This document shows, piece after piece, positions 1 through 7,377 of a DNA stretch of 43,787 nucleotides. The stretch covers positions 1 to 43,787 of the forward strand of contig DASYQD010000005.1 of assembly GCA_036005845.1 (NCBI GenBank). Direction: 5' to 3'. The stretch comes from DASYQD01 sp036005845. Lineage in GTDB: Bacteria > Acidobacteriota > Thermoanaerobaculia > Multivoradales > JAIOJS01. A program made the position numbers and the translations under genes. The number at the start of each line of letters is the position of its first letter. Position 1 is the stretch's first letter. The notes beneath the pieces are model-generated. The model had not been told where the DNA came from. It saw nothing but the letters and a program-made list of their open reading frames with translations, and did no database searches.

Positions 1-1521
1 GTGGTGAGAGAAGCGGAGAACGATGAATTCGGCGGGCCGTAGCGGAGCAACGCCGATCTCGCAGACGAGACGGCCGTTGAGGATGTCGTCCTCGGTCATC
101 GTGGTGCGGTCGCAGCTGACGAAGAACGCCTCCCGCTCGGTGCTGCCCGCCAGCGCTCCCGACCGCCACTGTGCGCGCAGGAAGACGCGAATGGTGTCGA
201 CGACGCGCTCCCAGAGACGCTCGTCGTTGGGCTCGAAGACCACCCAGCGCGTGCCCTCGTAGATCGAGCGCTCGAGGAAGATGAGGAGCCGCCGCACGCT
301 GACGTATTTCCATTGCGAGTCCGAGCTCAGCGTCCGTGCGCCCCAGACGCGGATGCCGCGGTCGCCGAGGTCGCGGATGACGTTGACGCCTCGCCGGCCG
401 AGGTCGTTCTGCGCCGCTTCGCCGATGTCGCGTTCGAGGCCGACCGCCCCGCGCAGCACTTCCTTCGCCGGCGCCTCGAAGACACCGCGCTCGGCGTCGG
501 TGCGGGCGTAGACGCCCAGCACGTGCCCACCCGGCGGCAAGGGCCGGCGACGGCCGGTCTCGGGATCGGCGACGACGATCCAGGGGTGATAGAAGGCCGC
601 GCGCGTGCTGTCGGCGATCCGCTCGCGTGGCTGCAGCGCCGAGTCGTCGTCGACACCCCTGGGCGCGTCGACGACCGCGAAGCGAAACCGCAGCCGGTCG
701 CAATGCTCGACGACGGCGGCGGCGACGCCGTCGCCGACGCCGGGCGCGTAAACCAGCGCCACCTCGCGATAGGCGGCGAGCTCGAGCGCCGCCAAGCCTT
801 GGGGCTCGGGGCGCGAGCTGGTCGGCAGACCGCGATAGTCGTCGACGCTCGGCGGGGCGCCACCGTCGGCGCCGCCGGCGAGCATCGCGGCGCCGTTGGC
901 GGGCCACGTCCCGGCGGCAGCCTGGGGCCGGCGAACCAGCGTGACGAGCGCCGGGCCTTGGGCGGACGACAGGCGCTTGCCGAAGAAATCGGGGGACCCC
1001 TCATCCACCACCAGGTCGTCGAGCTCTTCGACGTGCGACGGCGGCGGCCCGCCGCCGCCGTCGGCGAAGGGGTCGAAGCCCGGCGCCGTCTCCCCGCTCC
1101 AGTAGGCGACTCGCAGGCGGAACCCGATGCTGTTGCCGTCTACCCCCCGTGCCGTGCCGTCGCCGATCTCGACGAAGACGCGGTTGCCCCAGGCTCCGGG
1201 ACCCGCGGCGCGGACGACGAAGTGGTCGCCGAACGGCGCCTCCGCGGTCACGGCGTCGGCGCCGATGAGACGGCAGACGTAGAGGCGCTGGCCGCCGTTG
1301 GCGAAGAAGCCGCGCACCGCGTCGGGCAGCAGCCTCTCGCAGCCGAGCTCGTCGCCGAACCAACGCCGATACTCCGCGAAGCCGGTCACGAGCTGCGGCC
1401 GGATCGATCCGCGTTCCGCCTCGCCGAGGAAGGCCGCGGTGCTCGTCGGCACGCCCTCGATGGGCCGGGGCCCGCGCTCCAGCTCCTCGACGAAGACCCC
1501 GGGGTGCTCGAACTCAGCCAC
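1..1521 (-). CDS. Contractile tail sheath protein (3' end cut by window edge)
   Basis: Reading the minus strand from a GTG at 1521 gives 507 open codons to base 1, so only the last few residues are missing. The N-terminus (EFEHPGVFVEELERG, then GVPTSTAAFLGEAERG) matches the start of phage and contractile-injection sheath proteins. The C-terminal part is diagnostic: GIRVWGARTLSSDSQWKYV, RRLLIFLERSIYEGTRWVV, FEPNDERLW, then NGRLVCEIGVAPLRPAEFIV. Sheath subunits polymerise around the inner tube and contract to drive it through a target envelope. The GTG overlaps the TGA of the upstream CoxL-like gene by 8 nt and has no good Shine-Dalgarno, so coupled translation is likely. Tube, baseplate and ATPase genes would lie beyond the left edge. 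A headless injection system, a tailocin and a prophage tail cannot be told apart here. Confidence 0.93.
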   Translation of the reverse strand, partial: MAEFEHPGVFVEELERGPRPIEGVPTSTAAFLGEAERGSIRPQLVTGFAEYRRWFGDELGCERLLPDAVRGFFANGGQRLYVCRLIGADAVTAEAPFGDHFVVRAAGPGAWGNRVFVEIGDGTARGVDGNSIGFRLRVAYWSGETAPGFDPFADGGGGPPPSHVEELDDLVVDEGSPDFFGKRLSSAQGPALVTLVRRPQAAAGTWPANGAAMLAGGADGGAPPSVDDYRGLPTSSRPEPQGLAALELAAYREVALVYAPGVGDGVAAAVVEHCDRLRFRFAVVDAPRGVDDDSALQPRERIADSTRAAFYHPWIVVADPETGRRRPLPPGGHVLGVYARTDAERGVFEAPAKEVLRGAVGLERDIGEAAQNDLGRRGVNVIRDLGDRGIRVWGARTLSSDSQWKYVSVRRLLIFLERSIYEGTRWVVFEPNDERLWERVVDTIRVFLRAQWRSGALAGSTEREAFFVSCDRTTMTEDDILNGRLVCEIGVAPLRPAEFIVLRFSHH

Positions 1522-3892
1522 GACCGGGCTCGGCCGCCGCGCGCGCTTCCGCCTCGCGCACCAGCTCCCAGAGCCGGCTGGGCTTGAGCGGCATCTCGCG
1601 GATCTCCAGTCCCGGCACTCGCAGCGCGTCCTCCACCGCCTGGGCGAAGAGCGCCGCGGTGGGGATAGCGCCCGCCTCGCCAGCGCCCTTCGTCCCCAGC
1701 TCGTTGAGCGGCGAGCGCGTCTCGACGTGGCCGACCTCCACGCGCGGCACGTCGAGTGCCGTCGGCAGCAGGAAGTCCATGAACGAAGCGTTGAGAAGCT
1801 GGCCGTTCTCGTCCCACACCAGCTGCTCGTAGAAGGAGTTGCCGAGCCCTTGCGCGACACCGCCGTGCACCTGGCCGTCGACGAGTAGCGGGTTGAGCAC
1901 GCGGCCGCAGTCGTGGACGACGACGTACTTCCTCACCTTGACGTCGAAGGTCTCGCGATCGACCTCGACGATGCAGGCGTGGGCGCCGCTGGCGGTGGCG
2001 CCGCGCTGCGGGCCGAAGTAGCGCGTCGACTCGAGGCCGGGCTCGGCGCCGGGCTCCACGGCACCGCGCATCGGGTTGGCGAGGCGTGCCAGCTCGCCGA
2101 GGCCGACGGCGCGGCCGGGATTCGCCTTCAGCCGCGCCGTGCCGCCGACGAGCTCGAGCTCGGCCTCGTCCGCGCCGAGGTGCTTCGCGGCGTGCGCCAG
2201 CGCCTTGCCGCGCACGTCCTTCGCGGCGTTGTTGACGGCGTTGCCCGCCACGACGGCGCCGCGGCTGGCAAAGGTGCCGGTGCCCCAGTGGAACTGGTCG
2301 CTGTCGCCGGTGACCACCTCGACGTCGACGACCTCGACGCCGAGCTGCTCGGCGGCGATCTGCGCCAGCACCGTGAAGTGCCCCTGGCCCTGCGTGCCGA
2401 CGCCGGTCACCACCGTCACCTTGCCCGAGGTCTGCACCTGCACGCGCGCGCCTTCGAACGGCCCGATGCCGGTCCCTTCGACGTAACAGACGAGCCCGGC
2501 GCCTACAGCCCGCCCTTCGGCGCGCAGCCGTGGCAGCTCCTCGCTCACCAGCCGGTGCCAGTCCATCCGCCGCTCGGTCTCGTCGATCAGCGCCGCGTAG
2601 TTGCCGCTGTCGTAGTAGAGCGGCGCGAAGTCCTGGTAGATGATCACGTTGTCGACCGGGAACTCCTCCGGCCGCAGGAAGTTCTTGCGGCGGATCTCGT
2701 TCCTGTCGATGCCCAGCTCGGCCGCCGCGGCGTCGAGCAGACGCTCGACGACGAACACGCCGTGCTGCCGGCCGGCGCCGCGGTAGGGCGTCACGATCGG
2801 CTTGTTGGTGAACACGGCGCGCAGCTCGCTGTCGTAGGCCGGCACCCTGTACGGGCCGAGGAGCGTGCACTGGCTGTTGAGCGGCACCGTCAAGCCGTAA
2901 GGGTCGTAGGCGCCGGTGTCGTGCAGGAAGCGGTCGCGGATGCCGAGGATGCGGCCGTCGCGCGACAGCGCCATCTCGGCGTCGTGGAGCTGGCCGCGCT
3001 CCTGCGTGGTGGCGAAGAAGTTCTCGGCGCGGTCCTCGGCCCACTTCACCGGGCGGTCGAGCCGCTTCGCCAGCCAGGGGACGAGCACTTCCTCGGGGTA
3101 GAACATCATGATCTTCGGCCCGAAGCCGCCGCCGATGAACGGCGCCACCAGCCGCACCTGGTGCTCGGAGAGTCCGAGCATGGCGGCGAGGCCGTTGCGG
3201 ATGGGGATCGGCGCCTGCGTCGTGTCCCACACCGTGAGGCGGTCGGCGCGCGCGTCCCACTCGGCGACGACGGCGCGGTTCTCGATCGCCGCCGCGGCAC
3301 CGCGGTCGTAGTCGTAGCGGCGCGCGATGACCACGTCGGCGGCGGCGCGCGCGGCGTCGTAGTCGCCCTTCTTCTGCGCCACGAAGGCAGCGAGGTTGCT
3401 CTCCAGGTCGTCGTGCACGAGCGCCGTGCCGGGCGCGAGCGCCGCTTCGAGCCCCACCACCGCCGCTAGCGGTTCCCAATCGACGAAGACGCGCTCGGCG
3501 GCGTCCTCGGCGAGGTAGCGCGAGTCGGCGACGATCACCGCCACCGGCTCGCCCACGTGCCGCACCTTGCCCTTGGCGAGCGGCACCTGGCAGCGCTGAT
3601 GGAAGACCATGCCGGCGACCGGCGGCGGCGGCACCAGCAGCGGCCCGGGCTGCCAGTAGTCGCCGAGGTCCTCCGCCGTCAACACCGCGTGCACGCCGTC
3701 CATCGCGCGCGCCGCTGACGTGTCGATCGAGAGGATGCGCGCGTGCGCGTAAGGGCTGCGCAGGAAGGCGACGTGCAGCATCCCCGGCAGATTCAGGTCG
3801 TCGACGAAGAGCGCGCGGCCGGTGAGCAGGCGCGGATCTTCGTTGCGGCGGGTGCGGATGCCGAGGACTGATCCCGAGTCACCGGTGGTCAT
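1514..3892 (-). CDS. Xanthine dehydrogenase family molybdopterin-binding subunit (form-II CoxL-like)
   Basis: A protein of about 792 residues, the usual size for the large subunit of molybdenum hydroxylases. It begins with the Ald_Xan_dh_C-type segment (GIRTRRNEDPRLLTGRALFVDD) and has the molybdopterin-binding region with GGGFGPK near residue 260. The active-site loop near residue 370 reads PYRGAGR, the form-II signature, not the AYxCSFR of true aerobic CO dehydrogenase. The catalytic glutamate motif KGAGEAG is near residue 737. The family hydroxylates heterocycles or aldehydes using a molybdopterin cytosine dinucleotide cofactor. The FAD and 2Fe-2S subunits that normally flank it (CoxM, CoxS) are absent here, so partner and substrate are unknown. 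An upstream ATG at 3916 is possible, but 3892 fits family N-termini and a -10-like TATCAT lies 9 nt before it. Confidence 0.92.
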   Translation of the reverse strand: MTTGDSGSVLGIRTRRNEDPRLLTGRALFVDDLNLPGMLHVAFLRSPYAHARILSIDTSAARAMDGVHAVLTAEDLGDYWQPGPLLVPPPPVAGMVFHQRCQVPLAKGKVRHVGEPVAVIVADSRYLAEDAAERVFVDWEPLAAVVGLEAALAPGTALVHDDLESNLAAFVAQKKGDYDAARAAADVVIARRYDYDRGAAAAIENRAVVAEWDARADRLTVWDTTQAPIPIRNGLAAMLGLSEHQVRLVAPFIGGGFGPKIMMFYPEEVLVPWLAKRLDRPVKWAEDRAENFFATTQERGQLHDAEMALSRDGRILGIRDRFLHDTGAYDPYGLTVPLNSQCTLLGPYRVPAYDSELRAVFTNKPIVTPYRGAGRQHGVFVVERLLDAAAAELGIDRNEIRRKNFLRPEEFPVDNVIIYQDFAPLYYDSGNYAALIDETERRMDWHRLVSEELPRLRAEGRAVGAGLVCYVEGTGIGPFEGARVQVQTSGKVTVVTGVGTQGQGHFTVLAQIAAEQLGVEVVDVEVVTGDSDQFHWGTGTFASRGAVVAGNAVNNAAKDVRGKALAHAAKHLGADEAELELVGGTARLKANPGRAVGLGELARLANPMRGAVEPGAEPGLESTRYFGPQRGATASGAHACIVEVDRETFDVKVRKYVVVHDCGRVLNPLLVDGQVHGGVAQGLGNSFYEQLVWDENGQLLNASFMDFLLPTALDVPRVEVGHVETRSPLNELGTKGAGEAGAIPTAALFAQAVEDALRVPGLEIREMPLKPSRLWELVREAEARAAAEPGRG

Positions 3893-3901
3893 GCGGCGGC
3901 G

Positions 3902-3907
3902 ATGATA
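3902..3907 (-). promoter_or_regulatory. -10-like TATCAT before the CoxL-like gene
   Basis: On the minus strand TATCAT lies 9 nt upstream of the ATG at 3892, with no Shine-Dalgarno between them and no clear -35. It fits the leaderless-type arrangement repeated elsewhere in this window. Confidence 0.4.
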
Positions 3908-3975
3908 GCGAAGCAAGCCCCTGACCCCAGCGCCTGCTCTCTTCGCCGGCGAGCGCTCTCAGCGCCGGCTCTGCT

Positions 3976-4428
3976 TCAGAACAGCCGCTCGTCCCAGGGA
4001 ACCGCGAACGGCTCGGAGACGACGATCGAGCCGGCCGCGGGGTGCAATGGGTTGATCAGCAAGTTCCTGCCCACGGGGCGAGACGGTAACGAAGGCACGA
4101 GGAGCGCCGGCGAACGGCGCTCCTTCAGCCATCGGTCGCCGAATTCGCGGGCGACCGCGGAGCGCGCTTGGTCCCATCCAGGCAGCGCCGACGTGGTGAG
4201 CTCTTCCACCAAGGTGTCCTCAACCTCGACGCGCACGGCGTGGTGCGCACCCGGCAGCGTTCGCGGCCGCAGGGCGTGCACCAGGATCTCCAGGATCGCA
4301 CCCGCGAAGCTGTCGGCGCCGTATATGACCGGCGCGCCCGGAGAGTTCCAGCGCGCACCGTAGAGCCGCGCGCCCTGCCCGTCGAACGGCGCGTGGCGGC
4401 TCTTGCAGACGCGCCAGCCGACGACCAT
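3976..4428 (-). CDS. RES-domain toxin
   Basis: A 150-residue protein matching the RES family (named for conserved Arg, Glu and Ser). The core GARLYGARWNSPG followed by PVIYGADSFAGAILEILVH contains the expected Arg and Glu. The end IVVSEPFAVPWDERLF holds the conserved Ser and the usual terminal RLF. Characterised RES toxins degrade or ADP-ribosylate NAD-related targets and stop growth. The start codon overlaps the antitoxin stop by one base (TGATG), so the two are translationally coupled, antitoxin first, as is standard for this module. All expected residues appear intact, so the toxin is likely active. It is followed on the same strand by the CoxL-like gene after about 80 bases. Confidence 0.92.
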   Translation of the reverse strand: MVVGWRVCKSRHAPFDGQGARLYGARWNSPGAPVIYGADSFAGAILEILVHALRPRTLPGAHHAVRVEVEDTLVEELTTSALPGWDQARSAVAREFGDRWLKERRSPALLVPSLPSRPVGRNLLINPLHPAAGSIVVSEPFAVPWDERLF

Positions 4429-4859
4429 CAGGACGGCAGCGCGTGCTCGATTCGCATCAAGAGCTGCTCGACCTGACGCGCGCCGAGGTCGGTCCGCGCG
4501 AGGTCGATGGGCCGCTCGCCGTCGAGCTGCGGCTGGGCGGTGACCAGAAACTCCTTGGCGAGGCTCGGGCTCTCCCAGACCTCCTCGGCGAGCGCCGCCA
4601 GCCGCGCGAGACGCTCCAGACGCTCGCTCTCCTCCAGCGTCAGCCGTGTGCGCCGCTGCAGCGTCGTCTTGGGAACGATGCCGTGCTTGAGCTCGCTCGC
4701 CATGCCAGGCTCCAGCGCGAAGTGCGCCACCGTGCGCTCCAACGCGTCGACGGGAAGGCCGTGCTCGACCACCAGGCGCAGATCTGCCAGCGACTTCACG
4801 CGGCGGTGCAAGACGCTGCTGCCGCCGAGGATTTTTGCCACCGCTGGTGCGTTCACCAT
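4428..4859 (-). CDS. Xre/MbcA/ParS-type antitoxin of the RES-Xre module
   Basis: A 143-residue protein whose C-terminal half matches the DUF2384 toxin-binding domain: VWESPSLAKEFLVTAQPQL, GERPIDLARTDLGARQVEQLL and RIEHAL. The N-terminal half is helical and probably carries the Xre-like DNA-binding domain. It should neutralise the RES toxin encoded immediately downstream and repress its own promoter. Two starts are possible. The ATG at 4871 lies only 2 to 4 nt from the predicted transcript start. The ATG at 4859 is preceded by GGGGGAGG, a very strong but close Shine-Dalgarno, and is preferred here. The upstream region (4873-4909) holds a near-consensus promoter and a palindrome. Confidence 0.9.
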   Translation of the reverse strand: MVNAPAVAKILGGSSVLHRRVKSLADLRLVVEHGLPVDALERTVAHFALEPGMASELKHGIVPKTTLQRRTRLTLEESERLERLARLAALAEEVWESPSLAKEFLVTAQPQLDGERPIDLARTDLGARQVEQLLMRIEHALPS

Positions 4860-4872
4860 CGCCTCCCCCATC

Positions 4873-4892
4873 TGGGTCTCATTCTAGACCCA
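4873..4892. promoter_or_regulatory. Palindromic operator of the toxin-antitoxin operon
   Basis: Perfect 7-bp arms TGGGTCT and AGACCCA are separated by six bases. On the minus strand the spacer and arm edge contain the -10 box TAGAAT. A symmetrical site that covers the -10 element just upstream of an Xre-type antitoxin is the expected form of an autorepression operator. Binding by the antitoxin is inferred. Confidence 0.65.
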
Positions 4893-4909
4893 AATGGATC
4901 GCAGGTCAA
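4881..4909 (-). promoter_or_regulatory. Sigma-70-like promoter of the RES-Xre operon
   Basis: On the minus strand TTGACC (4909-4904), 17 bases, then TAGAAT (4886-4881): five of six matches in each box at ideal spacing. This is the best promoter in the window. The predicted start near 4874 gives a leader of about 15 nt or less. Confidence 0.7.
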
Positions 4910-4938
4910 AGGCCCTGGAGATCGGCCGCGAACAGCGC

Positions 4939-5766
4939 CTACTTCTCCTCGACGAAGGCCACGAACCGGCAGAACGCGGCTTCGCCGCCCTTGAAGCGGA
5001 AGGGGAAGCAGCCCACCCACACGCTCTGGTCGAACACTACTTCGATCTGCACGCCGACGTTCTCGGCGTGGAAGACACCCTTGGGGAAGAGCTTGACGTG
5101 CATGCACTGGTAGTCCTCCGGCCAGGGGAAGGCTTCGTCGATCGACATGCCGATCGCCGCCTCGACCGCCGGGATGAGGTCCGGCCGCGCGCGCCGCACG
5201 TTGGTGTTGAAGGGGTGATCGGCGGCGATGCAGTCGTAGGCGAGCCAGCGGATGCCGCGGTCGAGCACCCAGTCGACGAACTCGCTGCGCGGCCCCGGGT
5301 GGCGCAGGAAGGCGCGCGGCAGGTCGGCCTGCTCCTGTTGGTGGACCTTGTACCAGTCCTCGTTGTAGTAGTGGTGATAGCCGGTGTGGACGACGAGGAT
5401 GTCGCCGCGCTCGATCTTGATGCCGGTGCGCCGCTCCCACTCCTCGAAGTGCGACGCGCCGTAGATCTGGTAGTCGCCGACGCCGAGCTTGCTCAAGTCG
5501 ACGATGCACGCCGGCCCCACGAGCGTCTCGAGCGGGATGCCGGCGATGTCCGGTCCCGGGTCGTAGAAGTGGATCGGCGAGTCGAGGTGGGTGGCGATGT
5601 GGTTGGTCGAGCTGATGAGCTGGGCGTTGACGCCTTCGAACGCCAAGCGCTTCACCCATTTCACCGTCGGTCCCTCGTAGAAGGCGAAGGCCGGCGAGTC
5701 GACCGAGAAGTTCTGGGACAAATCGAGGACGCGGACGCGCGAGAAGTCGTAAGGGACGTAGACCAA
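4939..5766 (-). CDS. Cyclase family protein (metal-dependent hydrolase)
   Basis: A 275-residue protein of the cyclase family (PF04199), which includes kynurenine formamidase and related amidohydrolases. The metal-binding signature is seen as HIATHLDSPIH, with His56, His60, Asp62 and His66; the usual Gly of HxGTHxDxPxH is Ala here. Further family features are DLSQNFSVDSPAF at the start, a GDILVVHTGYHHYY segment and a late His-rich LFPKGVFHAENV. A cytoplasmic hydrolase acting on a cyclic or N-acyl substrate is likely, but the substrate cannot be told. The start is TTG at 5766, supported by an AGGAGGG Shine-Dalgarno 6 to 12 nt upstream. It is the first gene of the leftward run, but the toxin-antitoxin pair has its own promoter. 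Confidence 0.9.
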   Translation of the reverse strand: MVYVPYDFSRVRVLDLSQNFSVDSPAFAFYEGPTVKWVKRLAFEGVNAQLISSTNHIATHLDSPIHFYDPGPDIAGIPLETLVGPACIVDLSKLGVGDYQIYGASHFEEWERRTGIKIERGDILVVHTGYHHYYNEDWYKVHQQEQADLPRAFLRHPGPRSEFVDWVLDRGIRWLAYDCIAADHPFNTNVRRARPDLIPAVEAAIGMSIDEAFPWPEDYQCMHVKLFPKGVFHAENVGVQIEVVFDQSVWVGCFPFRFKGGEAAFCRFVAFVEEK

Positions 5767-5793
5767 GCTCGGGCCCTCCTGCTGAGTGCCTCG

Positions 5794-5799
5794 ACTCTA
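5794..5799 (-). promoter_or_regulatory. -10-like TAGAGT before the cyclase gene
   Basis: TAGAGT on the minus strand, 27 nt upstream of the TTG start, with a Shine-Dalgarno between. No convincing -35. The same hexamer precedes the beta-propeller gene at 38190. Confidence 0.35.
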
Positions 5800-5856
5800 T
5801 GCCAGTGGCGCTTCGCCGCAGGCGGCCAGCCGGGTATTGCGAGTCGCGAACTGTGG

Positions 5857-5862
5857 TAGCTT
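5857..5862 (+). promoter_or_regulatory. -10-like TAGCTT before the 5902 gene
   Basis: GGTAGCTT on the plus strand, identical to the octamer before the SGNH hydrolase at 31084. It lies about 40 nt upstream of the assigned start. No clear -35. Confidence 0.35.
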
Positions 5863-5901
5863 GCTTCCACTTTCGGAGGACGACAGCTGCCCGTTCAGGA
5901 G

Positions 5902-6486
5902 GTGGTTCGCACCGTCTGCAACCGAGCCCGGCGCTCGCGCTGGCTGTCGGCGTGCGCCGCGACGTTGCTCGCCGTGTCGTCAGTCGGCGTCTGGGCGCTG
6001 CAGCGGGCAGCCAACGAATCGCCGCTGTCCGGCGTACCGAACCGGCAGGTGACGAAGCCCGCCGGCGTCCCCGTCGGCGTGTCGTGGCGGGCGCGGGTGA
6101 CGGTGCCGGGCGCCGAGTTCCGCGTCTACCGCGGCCCCGACGAGCAGCACCTCCAGCAGGTGGCAGCACTGCCCGCCAATGTCGGCGAGCGGGAATACCG
6201 CTTCCGCGACCGCGGACCCAACGCGAGGGACGCGGTGTACGAGGTTCGCTTCGCCGACCGGCGCGGCGACGAGCAGGTGGTCGCCCGCGCTTTCTGTGCC
6301 CGCACGGCGAGCATGGGCCACGGTGGCGTCCCGCCGACCACCGCTCAGCAGGACCTCGCGGTCGTCGCCGCGGCGACGCTGGTCGAGCCTGCGGGCGCCC
6401 CGACGCATCCCCTTGCCAGCGCTGTCGCGCGCACGCGCCCGCGGCCGGAGCCGCTCGACTCGCCGCCGCGTCGCCTCGCCGGCTGA
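5902..6486 (+). CDS. Exported or membrane-anchored protein, fibronectin-like domain
   Basis: I do not recognise a named family. Residues 14-33 (LSACAATLLAVSSVGVWAL) form a signal or membrane anchor. Residues 60-140 read like an Ig/fibronectin type III strand pattern (VSWRARVTVPGAEFRVYRG, then YEVRFADRRGDEQVVARAFC). The tail is rich in Ala, Pro and Arg. The start is uncertain: GTG at 5902 has AGGAGG directly against it, while a better-spaced GGAGGA (5875-5880) would fit a CTG at 5887. It is followed by another secreted protein after 81 bases on the same strand, so the two may be co-transcribed. It lies divergent from the cyclase gene. Confidence 0.6.
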   Translation: MVRTVCNRARRSRWLSACAATLLAVSSVGVWALQRAANESPLSGVPNRQVTKPAGVPVGVSWRARVTVPGAEFRVYRGPDEQHLQQVAALPANVGEREYRFRDRGPNARDAVYEVRFADRRGDEQVVARAFCARTASMGHGGVPPTTAQQDLAVVAAATLVEPAGAPTHPLASAVARTRPRPEPLDSPPRRLAG

Positions 6487-6567
6487 CGCGCGCGAACCGA
6501 GTCCTGGCGATCCGCAACAACTCACGTTCGATGGCGGAACGACACGTTCCGCACTAGAGGGAAACAC

Positions 6568-7278
6568 ATGACGAGCAAGCAGCGCCTCTGCCTCATCGCC
6601 GCCTTCGCGGCGGTCCTCTGCCTCGGTAACTTCGCGGTTGCGATGGCGCAACAGCTCAGCGAGGGCTTCGAGGCCGCCACCTGGCCGTCTCCCGGCGACG
6701 ACGGCACCTGGATCCCGCGCAACCAGAGCACCACCATCGGCAGCAACTCTCAGTGCTGGAACCGCTTCACCACCGTTCCGTGGGCGCCGCACACCGGCGT
6801 CGGACATGCGGGCGCCAACTTCAACTGCACCACCGGCACCAACACCATCAGCGGCTGGGTCCTTAGCAAGCAGATGACCAACCTGCAGAACGGCAACCAG
6901 GTGACCTTCTGGACTCGCAAGGCGTCCCCGGACAGCTTCCCAGACCGGCTCCAGCTCCGCCTCTGCATCGACACTTCGCCGGACTCCTGCGGCGCCGCCG
7001 GCAGCACCGGCGCCACCTCGACCGACGTCGGCAGCTTCACCACCGTGCTGGTGGACGTCAATCCGACGCTGGTGACTGGCGTCTACCCGACGACTTTCAC
7101 CCAGTTTTCCGCGACGCTCTCCGGCCTGGCGGCCGGCCCGAACTCCGGCCGCATCGCCTTCCGCTACTTCGTCACCAACGGCGGCCCGTCGGGCGCCAAC
7201 TCGGACATCATCAGCATCGACGACGTGGTGGTCACCAACACCGTGCCGGTCGAGCTGATGACCTTCGAGGTCGAGTAG
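6568..7278 (+). CDS. Secreted choice-of-anchor J-like domain protein
   Basis: A 236-residue protein with a clear signal peptide (charged start, LIAAFAAVLCLGNFAVAMA, cleavage near residue 27). The mature part begins SEGFEAATWPSPGDDGTWI and has a beta-sandwich pattern with paired cysteines (CWNRF, NFNCT, CIDTSPDSC). It ends DIISIDDVVVTN followed by PVELMTFEVE, a typical ending for choice-of-anchor proteins in which ELxxFxVE closes the chain. The function is probably extracellular or surface-associated; the binding partner is unknown. An AGAGGG Shine-Dalgarno sits 6 nt before the ATG. A strong hairpin terminator follows. Confidence 0.85.
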   Translation: MTSKQRLCLIAAFAAVLCLGNFAVAMAQQLSEGFEAATWPSPGDDGTWIPRNQSTTIGSNSQCWNRFTTVPWAPHTGVGHAGANFNCTTGTNTISGWVLSKQMTNLQNGNQVTFWTRKASPDSFPDRLQLRLCIDTSPDSCGAAGSTGATSTDVGSFTTVLVDVNPTLVTGVYPTTFTQFSATLSGLAAGPNSGRIAFRYFVTNGGPSGANSDIISIDDVVVTNTVPVELMTFEVE

Positions 7279-7305
7279 CTCTCGCGCCTTTGGCGCTTCG
7301 ACGCG

Positions 7306-7341
7306 GAGCCGGCGGGTCGCACCGCCGGCTCTTTCGTTTTT
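7306..7341 (+). terminator. Rho-independent terminator after the choice-of-anchor gene
   Basis: Perfect 10-bp stem GAGCCGGCGG / CCGCCGGCTC (7306-7315 and 7322-7331) with a six-base loop, then TTTCGTTTTT. It lies 28 bases after the stop codon, between convergent genes, and could also serve the leftward gene that ends at 7378 less efficiently. Confidence 0.9.
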
Positions 7342-7377
7342 CGGCGGGTGAAGGATCGCGGCCGCGGGGACGCGCGG

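Noticed and set aside
313..1587. Long plus-strand open frame opposite the sheath gene
   Set aside because: Low-complexity Ala/Arg-rich translation that mirrors the true minus-strand sheath gene.
1514..3892. Aerobic CO dehydrogenase large subunit
   Set aside because: The active-site loop is PYRGAGR, not the AYxCSFR of genuine CO dehydrogenase, and CoxM/CoxS are absent.
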